A DNA stretch of 64,000 nucleotides from assembly GCA_037127255.1 (NCBI GenBank), contig JBANSL010000018.1:15535175-15599174 (forward strand), in the 5' to 3' direction. The stretch comes from Persicaria tinctoria (Eukaryota > Streptophyta > Magnoliopsida > Caryophyllales > Polygonaceae). Both the position numbers and the translations under genes were made by a program. This document shows positions 1 through 10,269 of this stretch, piece after piece; position 1 is the stretch's first letter; the number at the start of each line of letters is the position of its first letter. The notes beneath the pieces are model-generated. The model was given only the letters and a program-made list of their open reading frames with translations, made no database searches and was not told where the DNA came from.

Positions 1-298
1 TTTTGTTAAATGAAACAACTTGAATCTCAACATTTTCGTTCTATCAAACATTATATTTGAATCCCTCTCGAATCCCCAATTCGCATCGTCGGCGACCCCA
101 ATGACAGTTGGAGCTAGCCATCAATAGTCATCTTATCCCCCGAAAGACTGAAACTCGCCTCGCCTTACCACCTGGTCCTATTACTGTTATTTGTGTCGAT
201 GCCGCCTAACTTTGTCGTCTCTAAGTTCTCTCTAGAGTGCGGCAATGACAATGGTGAGGAGGAAGGAGTCTAGGTGTGTGTTTGAAAATTAATTACTA
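1..298. other. intergenic, nothing recognised
   Basis: No open reading frame of note, no terminal repeats and no RNA gene seen. The stretch is less AT-rich than what follows (a GC-richer patch near 80-250) and may be the edge of a decayed repeat that starts outside the window. Confidence 0.5.
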
Positions 299-541
299 CT
301 CCCTTCGTTCGGCAAAACTTGTTATTTTAGCTTCTTTCACAAGTTTTAAGCCAATTAATAAATGTACTAATTTACCCTCAATTATTACCCTCCTTTTTTA
401 CTTTATCGAAAACTACAACTAACAAATCATCCATCATATCAAGGGCATTTTTGTAAAGTGAAGGGCAAAATACCTAAAATGAAAAGTTTTTTTGAACAAA
501 AATAACACCCTAAAATGACAAGTTTTACCGAACGGAGAGAG
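299..541. mobile_element. Stowaway-type MITE (Tc1/mariner)
   Basis: The two ends are inverted copies: CTCCCTTCGTTCGGCAAAAC on the left and its near-complement ending GAACGGAGAGAG on the right. A TA dinucleotide flanks each side (297-298 and 542-543), as expected for Stowaway elements, whose termini usually read CTCCCTCCGT. It is 243 bp and has no coding capacity. Such elements are moved by mariner-type transposase supplied from elsewhere. Confidence 0.85.
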
Positions 542-1108
542 TATATATCACCAACTTTCTTGTTTATTTCATTTTTTTTAGCACAAATTTGAAATCATAC
601 GAAGTATTATTTTTGGTTAATGTAGACATAGTTTGTACATGAGTTAGTAAATTTAAAGTTCATGTTATTTTTTATTCACACCTGATAGTTCATATTATTT
701 TTAGTCATTTTTTCTATTTTTGAAAGTGTACATAAAAGAAATGCAATTATATGAGTTTTTGGGTCATTTTATAATCTCATAATTGCGAAAATAACTAGAG
801 TTTTACGAAAACTTACTTGTGTTTTAATGATTATATATATCATTTGCCTTTATTGTTGAATATTTTGTTGATTTTCAATAAAAACACTATTTTTCGCAAT
901 CGTTGCGGTTTATCTATATCACAGAACATGGTTTTTATAAATTTGAACACTTTTTACGAAAACTTCAAAACACATGTTTTTTAGGTTAAAAAATAAATAA
1001 TTCATCAAAAAGTTATGTTAACTAGGGAATAGATATGAGTTGATTTTATTTTTTAATACTATGCACAATGTCTTCAAATTTGCTTTGGATATTGAAACTT
1101 TAAAGTTG
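542..1108. other. AT-rich intergenic, nothing recognised
   Basis: Strongly AT-rich sequence with homopolymer runs and no coding signal, RNA gene or clear repeat border. The short open frame beginning near 1040 runs into the adjacent MITE and has no sign of being a gene. Confidence 0.5.
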
Positions 1109-1111
1109 TTA

Positions 1112-1812
1112 GAGCAAGCCCAACATCTTTTGTATATAATCTCTAAAATAGAGATGAAAATGTCAAAATCTCTAAAAAAAATTCACTCAAACTCCAACAG
1201 CTTCTCTATTTTACAGATTTTTACATTTATTAAAGACTATAATAAATAAATACATTTATTAAAGATATTTGATTCTATATTTCTAAAAACTTCATTTAAA
1301 CTTAATTCTAACATTTAGACTCAAATTTGTTAGTATAAAAGTTATCATAAAATTGGATAAAATATTATTCAAATTTAATCTGATTATTTTCAATTATAAA
1401 ATATTAATTATACTATTTTATTTATAAAATTTAACATAGAATTATGATGTTTTGTTTATCTATGTATATTGATTTAACATAATTAATTTATATATTATAT
1501 CAAATCATATCAATTTTTTTTAATTAATTTTTAAAAATAATTATATTTTTATTACTAATAAATATGAAATTATTATTTTTCTATATTATGGGTGAAAATG
1601 TGGGGTTGTGTCATTAAATTCTATATAGGGACAAGTGAACATTAAATTATAAAGATCAACTTCTCTTCCTCCAAATTTAGAGATTTTCCCCCTCTCTCCA
1701 TCAATTTCTCTATTTTAGAGATGAGTTTGGAGAAGCTGTTGGGGAGAAAAAATGACGTTTTTCTCTAAAGTCTCCCATTTTCTCTATTTTAGCAAGGCTG
1801 TTGGGCTTGCTC
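1112..1812. mobile_element. Tourist/Harbinger-type MITE
   Basis: Left end GAGCAAGCCCAACA (1112-1125) is the exact reverse complement of the right end TGTTGGGCTTGCTC (1799-1812), and both are flanked by the trinucleotide TTA (1109-1111 and 1813-1815), the target duplication of PIF/Harbinger elements. The subterminal regions repeat a 'tctctatttta' motif in both orientations. The interior is AT-rich and non-coding. At 701 bp it is a non-autonomous deletion derivative. Confidence 0.88.
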
Positions 1813-1815
1813 TTA

Positions 1816-2559
1816 GAAGTTTAAAACACTTTAAGTATTTTAAGACAAATAGAAAGAGCTACAACATCAAATATTTTGAACATTAAGGTAAGATTATTTA
1901 ATGCAATTTCCCCTCATTGTTGTGATAATAAATTAAATGGTCTTTCTAAATTATGATAAAAACTTCTAAATTGACACCAAAAAATCTATTAAAAATGATT
2001 AATATTTGAAAAATATTTTTTAATATAGATGCTTAACTTAGGTCTAACCGTTTAAGGGAATAGGTTAGAAGAACCGAAAAATAAAATTTTTTAGTATTAA
2101 TTTTTTTTAATGGAGTAACAAATCAAATTTAACATCATTAGGAGTTATAGGTCCAACATTAACTTCGATCTACACTCATGCATAAAAGGAAAAAAAAAAA
2201 CTAATATTGATTTGTAAAGAAATCACTATTCATTATGAATTGTAATTGGATTGAATAGCTCAACCTTTCAACTCAACCTCATTAACATATTGATTGGGCT
2301 AAAGGCTGAGCAGATCCTAAATGGGCCCAAAATGTAGGGCCATTGGCGCAATCGATACTTAATTGGGCTTTAATTTATGGCCCAAAACATTTTGAATTTT
2401 GTTTTATGGGTATTTTGAAGATATCTGAGACAATCATGGATGATGTTATATTCTTACATCTATACATGTTTGAAGCATACTCTATAAACGAGTTAGTTTA
2501 CCTATTCGTGCTATTCGTGTGAGCCCAATCGTGTTCCCGATCTCCGCGGGCTGAAGATC
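1816..2559. other. AT-rich intergenic, nothing recognised
   Basis: AT-rich DNA with no coding signal or repeat borders that I could pair. The end of the stretch (about 2270-2400) is less AT-rich and contains several 'gggcc(c/t)' words, but I cannot assign it. Confidence 0.45.
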
Positions 2560-3170
2560 TATTATACCATGTGTCTGGATCGATAGGCTTTCATAAAAAT
2601 TCTAGTAGAATCGAGACCAATATGGGTCAGACTCCATATAATTTGATCAAATCTCCTTTTTATGGTCTAGTAATGAAACGAGTAAACTCTCTCTTCATCC
2701 AAAAATCAATCATATATAGGTCTCGATTTAGGATTCTATTTCATCACAAGTTTGAAGCTTTGTCAGACAGTGACCCCTGGATGCCAAAGGCGTCCTTGGG
2801 GTGATCTCATAGTTTCTACGGGGTGGAGACGATGGGGTCGGTCCATGTATTTTCCTTCCTTTTGTCGCATTTCGCTCAAAGGGTTGAAGGGGGATAGTGT
2901 ATCAGTCTTTTCGCTAGGGTCAACTTGATCCTCCTTCCCTAGGATCCTCTCAGTGTTAGTGTCGACCCAATATAGTGCTTACACCGTTGGTGTTCTTTTC
3001 GATTTCTACGCATTTCACCATTCTACCGAAAATTCCCTCTGCCTCTACTGTACACCAGCTTGGTAGTTTCTACCACCTGTCTAGGATTGAGCCCTGAAAT
3101 TTTATGGCATACTCAAAAAGCCTCCTGCAAACGCTCCAAATCACGCATTTTGATCAGGTCTCGAGTCTAG
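2560..3170. other. nuclear insertion of chloroplast DNA (NUPT)
   Basis: From about 2770 the sequence follows the chloroplast inverted-repeat spacer between trnV-GAC and rrn16 (recognisable by 'aaaggcgtccttggggtgat', 2785-2804, and 'ggggtggagacgatggggtc', 2820-2839). It then jumps at about 2950 into the 16S rRNA gene, so several hundred bases of plastid DNA are missing at the joint. The part before 2770 (2560-2770) also looks plastid-like but I cannot place it. Differences from the plastid sequence are largely C-to-T or G-to-A, the usual decay of methylated nuclear copies. Confidence 0.75.
2958..3170 (-). pseudogene. fragment of plastid 16S rRNA gene (in NUPT)
   Basis: Read on the minus strand, this matches the middle of a bacterial-type 16S rRNA, including the conserved stretch 'gtgaaatgcgtagaaatcg' followed by 'aagaacaccaacgg'. 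Only about 210 of some 1,490 bases are present, and many positions that are invariant in rRNA are changed, so it cannot be functional. It is the end of the chloroplast insertion, and similarity fades by about 3170. Confidence 0.82.
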
Positions 3171-3312
3171 ACTCCTTAATCATGTCTTGCCCTGATATCA
3201 TAATGTGGTGTTGAGCCAAATGACCAAAGGACGTGTTTGCCCATTGATCAAAGGCAATGATCGCTGTTGTAATTGATTTTATTGCATACACAAAACATAT
3301 AAATCATACTAA

Positions 3313-3648
3313 GAGCACCTGCATTGGGGTTCTTTAACCCATAGTTTAAGAAACCTAATAATAAAATAATAGGAGAGAGATAAAAAAAAACTTAAGCAAC
3401 GATGTGACGGGTTGTTAAGCAAGCAACCCTTAAAAACCGGGAGAGAGAAATAAAATACAAGGGAGTGGGCCATCCGGGAGAGAGAATGTGAGAGAAAAAA
3501 ATATAGGTGGATCCCAATAAAATAAATAAACAGGGTTTTTAAGGGTTGTAGGGATGTGGGTGAAAATTTATATTGAGTTGTTTAAGAAAAGAGAAATATA
3601 AAAAGTTGAGTTAAGGAACCCGAATGGATTATAGGGATGCAGATGCTC
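3313..3648. mobile_element. Tourist/Harbinger-type MITE
   Basis: Ends GAGCACCTGCATTGG and (reverse-complemented right end) GAGCATCTGCATCC are imperfect inverted repeats, flanked by TAA on both sides (3310-3312, 3649-3651). It is 336 bp, AT-rich with purine-rich tracts, and has no coding capacity. Confidence 0.8.
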
Positions 3649-3900
3649 TAAGCAAAATAATAGAAGATCTTAGTAAGCATACATGTATAATAATTAAAAA
3701 AAAACGTGCCTAGGAAATGAAGTAAAGGTGTACAAGCACACCTTAAAATGTGGACATTGCAAGAGATTAATGTGTTATTGTCTTGTTCTCCATACATAGG
3801 CCCACAAAACTCCACCGTTCAGCCATCTTAGTTACTTGTGTTGTGGTGTTCTATTCTCGTCCACTTTACTTTTATTTATCGTTTCACACATCTAAATGAT

Positions 3901-4306
3901 TAGGGGTGTTATGAGAACACGAGTACTTTAATTAGAATTCGACTCGTACTCACTCGATAAAAAAACTCGACTCGAGTTCGCTCATTTTTTAAACGAGTCG
4001 AGTATGAGCACATTTTTAAGCTTGGTCCAAAGCTCAGGTCGTTCGAATTAAACTCGAATAGCTCGAATTTTATAGAATTTCTAAAATTTCCTTTGAGTTT
4101 TTTATAATGACCAATTAGAACTGCTTAAAGCTCGAAAATAGCTCGGTCCGAGCTCTTTCATTTTCTAGACGAACCGAGTATGAGCACATTTTTAAGTTGG
4201 AGTCAAAATTTCGGCTCGGCTTGAACTTGTTCATATCCTAAATAAATTGAATATGAATAAACAATACTCGACTCGTTCCACTCAAATACATTATTATACA
4301 TCCCTA
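3901..4306. mobile_element. hAT-type MITE with 'ctcgagctcg' repeats
   Basis: It begins TAGGGGTGTTAT and ends TTATACATCCCTA, inverted copies of each other. The 8-bp flanks are taaatgat (3893-3900) and taaataat (4307-4314), a hAT-style target duplication with one mismatch. The interior carries many copies of 'actcg/gagctcg' words in both orientations, like the element at 56156-56636, so the two are probably of one family. Confidence 0.75.
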
Positions 4307-4570
4307 TAAATAATAAGTAAAAGTAAACAATGGAAGTGATGGTCATATTTTTGAAAGTTGAAATTGCTGAGGAAAGACACTTATCCAAGTGGTGGTCATG
4401 TTCTTTTTATAAAGGAAAACGTTGCAATCCTTAAATTAGTCGACGAAGAGATAAAAAAAAAAGTCGATCATCTTTGTATAATTTACTTGGAAAAGAGAGA
4501 AGTTATTATAAACTTGTCCTTGATGAGAAACAAAATTACTCGTATACGTTTTTTATGATGATAAAAATTT

Positions 4571-4803
4571 CTCTCTATTTCAAAATAAACGTGGTTTGAC
4601 TTTTTATCTCGTATGCACACTTTTTAAGGAAGTAAAAACTCTATAAAATATTATTTTAAATATATTTTTATAAATTGATACTTATTACTAATAAGTATGA
4701 TTTTTTTTTTAAATTGATTAAAAAATAAATATTTTTTAGAGTTTTTATCTCCTTAAAAACGTGCACTAAAAATAAACGACACTTATTATGAAATAGATGG
4801 AGT
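4571..4803. mobile_element. decayed Stowaway-type MITE
   Basis: The left side 'ctctatttcaaaataaacg' and the right side (reverse complement 'actccatctatttcataat') form an imperfect inverted repeat, continued inward by 'tttttaagg' and its complement. This is the usual Stowaway foldback architecture with diverged tips. Confidence 0.6.
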
Positions 4804-5340
4804 ATATGAAAAGTATTATTTAAAAAAATGTTTTCAAAAAAAACGGTATGAATTCCCTGTTACACTTTTCATGTTACCGTCCATGTTAATCTCTTAAATT
4901 GATATGAATTATAAATAAAATTGAGAAAAAAATTGCTTTAGTTTAAATCTATAAACCCTAGAAGTTAAAGCATTAAAAAAATTGATGTTTAAAATGTATT
5001 TTTATAATTTTTTAGCCTTTTATAAAAAGATACTCTATGATTAGGTGTATAAACCTTAAAAAGCTAAAACATTAAAATATACATGCAAAATATATATTTT
5101 TATACTTTAACCACTTAGGTTTATATATATGTTTAAACCTACGATGTTATATCATAATTTAGATCAAATTTAATAAGTGTAATATAAAAAGTGTAACATG
5201 TAATCTGAATTGCAAAAACTAATAATCCGTATTTTAATATTTTTATCATCTAGAAATAGTTTTTTTTTTAACCGAATAAAAATAGTTTTTTTTTTTAAAA
5301 AAAAAGGGCCCAATCTTTGTCCTTCTTACTAGCACTCACG
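4804..5340. other. AT-rich intergenic upstream of PSY
   Basis: Homopolymer-rich AT sequence without coding signal. It separates the last MITE from the GC-richer promoter region of the phytoene synthase gene. Confidence 0.4.
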
Positions 5341-5815
5341 AAATGCCACGTGTATGTTGTTAAGACCAAAGTTTTCCCGTTTCTTCATGATCGTCGTCCT
5401 GATAACGTTATCTCCACGTGTCACGCTGCTGATGAGGGATCCTCGATTTCCCGCACTTTTCATATTGTTTGGATTGGGGCCACTCCTGGAAATTGCCGGC
5501 CATCAATTCCGGGGCCGGGCCGGGCCTTGGTAGACCCGGATTGATCGCCCTTTGACCTGCCGAGTGCCGACCTCCCAAGCTCATGTCTTTACTAGAGTAC
5601 CACTATCACCTAATCAAAGATTTACACACTAATCTAAAGCATACAGCATACTCCAATTAGTTAGTGCTTAATTCGTATAATCAAACTACTTATTGGCTCT
5701 AAGAAAAGACCCCCTAATCTGTACAGTGTACACAATTAGCGAAGGCACAAATTTAAGACCAGTAAGATCGATACGGAGTACTATATATCTATGGGTTCGG
5801 GTCCGGGTCGGGAAT
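5341..5815 (+). promoter_or_regulatory. PSY promoter region with two G-boxes and TATA box
   Basis: Two perfect CACGTG G-boxes lie at 5347-5352 and 5415-5420. A TATA-like 'ctatatatct' (5781-5790) lies just before a stretch that looks like transcribed leader. Transcription most likely begins near 5810-5820. G-boxes are the sites through which light-signalling bHLH and bZIP factors (PIF1, HY5) control PSY in Arabidopsis; that they do so here is inference. A GC-rich 'ccggggccgggccgggcc' tract sits at about 5508-5525. Confidence 0.6.
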
Positions 5816-6580
5816 GTATCGAATTCCCATCCAATTCATTTCAACGCAACGCAACGCACTCAAAGAGAGAGAGACACGACGAAGCAAAGCTACAAATTTC
5901 ACCGAAACGCCCAGAAGAAGCACGAAGAAGACAGATTGGGACCCCTTTGGTGGGTCAGATTCCACAACCAGTGAAGGAGAGGGAGAAAGTTGGAATCTTT
6001 TTTCTGGGTTTTCACTCAATTTGGGAGTTTGGACTGTGGAGGGTTTTTGGGTTTGGAGATGGGGTTTTATCCTCTTGGATCCGCAAAGCTCGAAGCTGAT
6101 AGGTTAGGTTTTCAACCTCAAAACCCCTCATTTTGAATTATCTTGTTTTTTTTTTATCTATTTGTTAAATTCCATCTCATTTTCATCTACCATTGCTCTT
6201 CCTGAATTTAAAAAATAGGGAGATTGTTTGACTCTTCTTGAATTAAACAATTCAACACTCCACTACTATAAATGGATTGTTCAGCTTAATTATTATAATT
6301 ATTGGTATATTTTTAATTCATTTTGTGGTGCTGTAAAGGTCTCCAACTTTCCTTGTTCTTCTAAATGATAGAAAAAGAGGGATTTTTTAAATTGATGTGT
6401 ATAAGTCTACTATAAGATATGCTTTACCTGTTTTTCAAATCTTTGCAAATCATGGTATCTGATTGGTTTTTTTTTCCCAACCTTTTGGTCTGCAGATAAG
6501 AACTCATACTTTGCTTGATTTCAATTTTGACAAAACCCTATCTGTTTGCAAGCAAAGGGCTTTGGTGAATACATTGGAAC
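5816..6580 (+). promoter_or_regulatory. PSY 5' leader with an intron and a possible uORF
   Basis: A GA-rich leader is followed by a good donor at 6103 (AG|GTTAGG) and an acceptor at 6494-6495 (tctgcag), giving a 393-bp leader intron just before the start codon at 6581. If transcription starts at or before 5814, an upstream ORF opens with the ATG at 5814. In the spliced leader it crosses the junction and ends with TGA at 6516-6518, about 103 codons, before the PSY start. PSY leaders in Arabidopsis are known to be alternatively spliced with effects on translation; here the arrangement is inferred from sequence only. Confidence 0.5.
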
Positions 6581-8804
6581 ATGTCTGTTGCTTTGTTATC
6601 AGAGCTATACAATGGCCTTGGTTCAGTGGATTATGTATCCACCCGAAATCTCGATTCGTCCAGGCTTTTTTCTCGAACTCCCAGCTCGGTTTCTGCTGGG
6701 AGATTGAGGAGATACAAGTGGAAGTTTGAATCTCCTCTCAAGGTGGAGAGGATACAAGTGTACTCGAGTATGGTGGTGAACCCATCTGGCGAAATGGCTG
6801 TCTCATCGGAGCGAAAGGTCTATGATGTGGTTCTCAAACAAGCAGCTTTGGTTAATAGGCAATTGAGATCCAAGACTGATCTTGGTGTGAAGCCTGATAT
6901 AGTCCTTCCTGGGACACTTGGCTTGTTGAGCGAAGCTTATGATCGGTGTGGTGAAGTTTGTGCCGAGTATGCGAAAACATTTTACTTGGGTTAGGTTCCA
7001 CTTAGTTTCCCAATTGTTGTTTTATAGGGACATTGTTGATGATCTGTATTTGATTGGTTTTTGGTGATTTATAGGAACATTGTTGATGACCCCTGAAAGG
7101 AGAAGAGCTATTTGGGCCATATATGGTGAGTAATTTACCAATAATTTTCGGTTGAAGATCATTCTTGTCTTTTGCATTCATGATTGAAAGTGTCGTTGGC
7201 TACGTGGTAGTTCGTCATCAGATCAATGATTAGCTGTGAAGTTAGAAAGTGTTCTGATTCATGTGATTAAGTATAAGCAAAATATGTGACTAAGTCTACG
7301 CGAACTTTGATGGGACTCTTCTTTTACTTGTATGTTTTAAGTACTGGTATGCAATCTAACCTGTCTGACTGCGTAGATCACTGATTAGATTCGCATTCTT
7401 AGGTTCGTTCGGTCCTATACATTCAAGAGCATGTCTTGCACCACTCCTATTTCATTGATGTGGAAGAAACTTAAATAAACTTGTAAGACACCATGAATTT
7501 CAGTGGACAATTTGATCATTTCTGATAGAACTAGGAAGAAGATGCCATCCTTATCCTCTCTATGTATTTTATGCAAATGATTCGCATGTTGGCTGTTAAG
7601 GTTACTCTGATTCTTATACATGAGTGTTCAGTGTGGTGTAGAAGGACGGACGAACTAGTTGACGGACCAAATGCTTCGCACATAAACCCGACTGCTTTGG
7701 ATAGGTGGGAATCAAGATTGGAAGATCTTTTCCAAGGCCGCCCATTTGATATGCTTGATGCTGCCTTGTCTGATACTGTTACCAAATTCCCAATTGACAT
7801 TCAGGTTTGTGTGCATATGATCTTTTCCGAGACCCGCCCATTTGATGACTCTTAACTTGCACCTGCATTCCAAAATGCAGCCCTTCAAGGATATGATAGA
7901 AGGGATGAGAATGGATCTAAGGAAATCCAGATACAGCAACTTCGACGAGCTGTACCTCTACTGTTACTATGTAGCCGGAACTGTTGGGTTGATGAGTGTT
8001 CCGGTAATGGGCATTGCACCCGAATCAAAGGCCTCAACAGAGGACGTCTACAATGCCGCCCTAGCATTAGGGATCGCGAATCAGCTCACTAACATCCTTA
8101 GAGATGTCGGAGAAGAGTTAGTCCATTCACACACATCTTGACCTGTTTTTAGATGCTGTTTGCTCCTTCATTTCACACTCGCGACCTAATTCTGTTCATT
8201 TGGTACCAGTGCAAGTAGAGGACGGGTTTATCTGCCACAAGACGAGCTGGCTGAGGCAGGGCTCTCGGATGAAGATATATTCGCTGGGAAGGTTACTGAT
8301 CAATGGCGGACTTTCATGAAGCGACAGATCAAGAGAGCTCGGATGTTCTTTGACGAGGCAGAGAAAGGTGTAATGGAGCTGAGTTCAGCCAGCAGATGGC
8401 CGGTAAATTCACAATTTTACGCCTTCAACCTTTGAATCCTAAAATTGGCTTTATACTGATCAAAGTAAGATATATTCCGTATCGATATAGTTGATAAGTA
8501 TCAAGTTAGATATGCATCTCAAATAAGTTACATATGTTATATCTGTATCTATGTATCTCAATGAGATGCATATCTAAATATTTGTCTATGCATCTGAACT
8601 GTAACAAGTTTTCGAAATGGCCTGCAGGTTTGGGCATCATTGTTGTTGTACTGCAAGATACTGGATGAGATCGAAGCCAACGACTACAACAACTTCACGA
8701 AGAGGGCGTATGTGAGCAAAGCGAAGAAGCTCGCCGCCTTGCCAATCGCCTACGCAAGATCGGCCATGGGCTCATCTAGGCTGTCTGGTTTAACCAAGTC
8801 ATAG
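6581..8804 (+). CDS. PSY: phytoene synthase (six coding exons)
   Basis: Joins two geranylgeranyl diphosphates head to head to make phytoene, the committed step of carotenoid synthesis, in plastids. Coding exons: 6581-6989, 7075-7125, 7632-7804, 7881-8116, 8210-8402 and 8628-8804. All introns are GT-AG and the phases join cleanly to 1,239 bp, 412 aa, a normal length for plant PSY. The first 80 or so residues form a plausible chloroplast transit peptide. Both aspartate-rich motifs that bind diphosphate through magnesium are present, DELVD at residues 160-164 and DVGED at 286-290, as is the conserved stretch [12 protein letters not shown]. The start is the first ATG after the leader intron. Intron 1 contains a second copy of the acceptor region (7021-7042); using it would give an early stop. 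It belongs to the PSY1/PSY2 type of leaf and fruit enzymes, but I cannot say which paralogue. Intact, no missing key residue. Confidence 0.95.
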
Positions 8805-9104
8805 AACTCTCAATCTTGCCTCCAATTGTTGTAGATTATCATATAATTGTACATGTTACAAACTGAATACCAAAATCTCAAGTGTTGGTATGATTATTAT
8901 TATTATTACTCCGTAATTCCGTATTATTATTGTCAATTTGTCATAGCCATAGATCATTATCTTCTTCTTTTTCTTAGTCCGGTTTGATCGGAAACATCTA
9001 CTCTATATCTCGATTGTCCCTATCACTTATAAACGACTCCATGTTATCTCGATTGAAACAATTAGGCTTAGGCTCATTATCAATGTATAATAATATAATG
9101 AAAA
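8805..9104 (+). other. PSY 3' end and short spacer
   Basis: Contains the likely PSY 3' untranslated region, with TA-rich possible polyadenylation signals around 8840-8930. It ends at the target duplication of the Copia element (GAAAA, 9100-9104). No other gene is seen. Confidence 0.5.
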
Positions 9105-9849
9105 TGTAGAGTTTATTTCATTAAGCTTTAGGTTTTGTACATTTTATGTAACATGTAATATGTGTAATGTGTGTATATTATATGGGCTATGATTGAAAGG
9201 TGGAATTGGGTCAGGTTAGGCTCGGTTTTGGGTGTTAGCTTAATAAGCTGCCAAACCGAGTTGGGCCCCAAAACCCGTTGAGCCCAACTGGCCCACTCCT
9301 TCTTTTGTGAAAGTTGAGCCCGGTCTTCAGCTTGTGTGGAACGTTGTGTATTGATGCTAGGGTTCCCTCGTGAGCTCGCATATATAAGCTCATTACCTTC
9401 TACCTGTTTGTTACCGTTGAAGCTCTCCGTCTGGTAAGTCTAAAGAGAGAGAGAGCGAGCGCCAGGAAACCCTAGCGCCGCCGTATCCCGTTCGGGAGCG
9501 TCGCTTCTTCCTGGCTCCGGTGGTCGTCTCCGGCGCTTGTCTTGGTGGCCAATCTGTTGTTCCTCTGCAGACCTACCTTCGACGAAGATCTTCTTCGTCT
9601 TGCTCTTGTTTCTTCATCAGTGTTTTGTGGTTTCTTGTTGTTGCATGTTCTTCTTGCTTTTCTGTGTTTGTGTTACTCTGTAAGCCCTTGAACATTTGAG
9701 TTAGTGGATTTCGAGTCCGATTTGGAGGCCCCGATGACGTAGGTCATTTGGACCGAACCTCGTAAAATCGTTGTGTTCTTTGCTTGAGTTTCTTTCGCTT
9801 CCGCTTATCTGATTGTCGAACTTGTATTGGTTGAACATCTACTACATCA
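9105..9849 (+). repeat. 5' LTR of Copia element
   Basis: Begins TGTAGAGTTTATTTC and ends CTACATCA. It contains a TATA-like 'catatataagctc' (about 9378-9390) that is the likely element promoter and an AG-rich 'agagagagagcgagcg' tract that is shorter in the other LTR. 745 bp. Confidence 0.92.
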
Positions 9850-9852
9850 AAT

Positions 9853-9864
9853 TGGTATCAGAGC
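9853..9864 (+). other. primer binding site of Copia element
   Basis: TGGTATCAGAGC, complementary to the 3' end of initiator methionine tRNA, three bases after the 5' LTR. This is the standard primer site of plant Copia elements. Confidence 0.92.
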
Positions 9865-10269
9865 ATGTGTTTTGATGCTAGAGCTTGAGTGTCCTCTTTC
9901 CAACCTTTCTGAATCTTCATAGATCTCAGAGAGCGAAAATTGATGCAGGAAGCGAGTGGGCCTATATAGGGTGTATCGCCTGGTGCCATTCCCCCTGCAT
10001 GACGCATCAGATCCTGTTATTAGATTGTGTGAAACCCTGTGTGAAACCTTGTGTGTTCTTCTGAGTTTGGAATCTTTGGATCTTGGTTATGCTTGAGTTT
10101 TTTGTTAACAAAATCTTCAGATCTGGACTTAATTGTTTGGATTTAGGATTTCTTGAAGAACTATAAGCTCTTAAATAACTTTGGGATTCTTGGTCTTGCT
10201 GAGTTACTCTCTGCAGTTGTGTTTGTGCTTGCTTTAGCTAAGGTCTTCTTGGTTATTCTTTAAGCTAAT

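Noticed and set aside
2571..2804. 77-codon frame MSGSIGFHKNSSRIETNMGQ...
   Set aside because: It lies in the plastid-derived insertion and crosses into spacer DNA; no evidence of a nuclear gene.
5789..6019. Minus-strand frame opposite the PSY leader.
   Set aside because: No motif, and the region is better explained as the plus-strand PSY leader.
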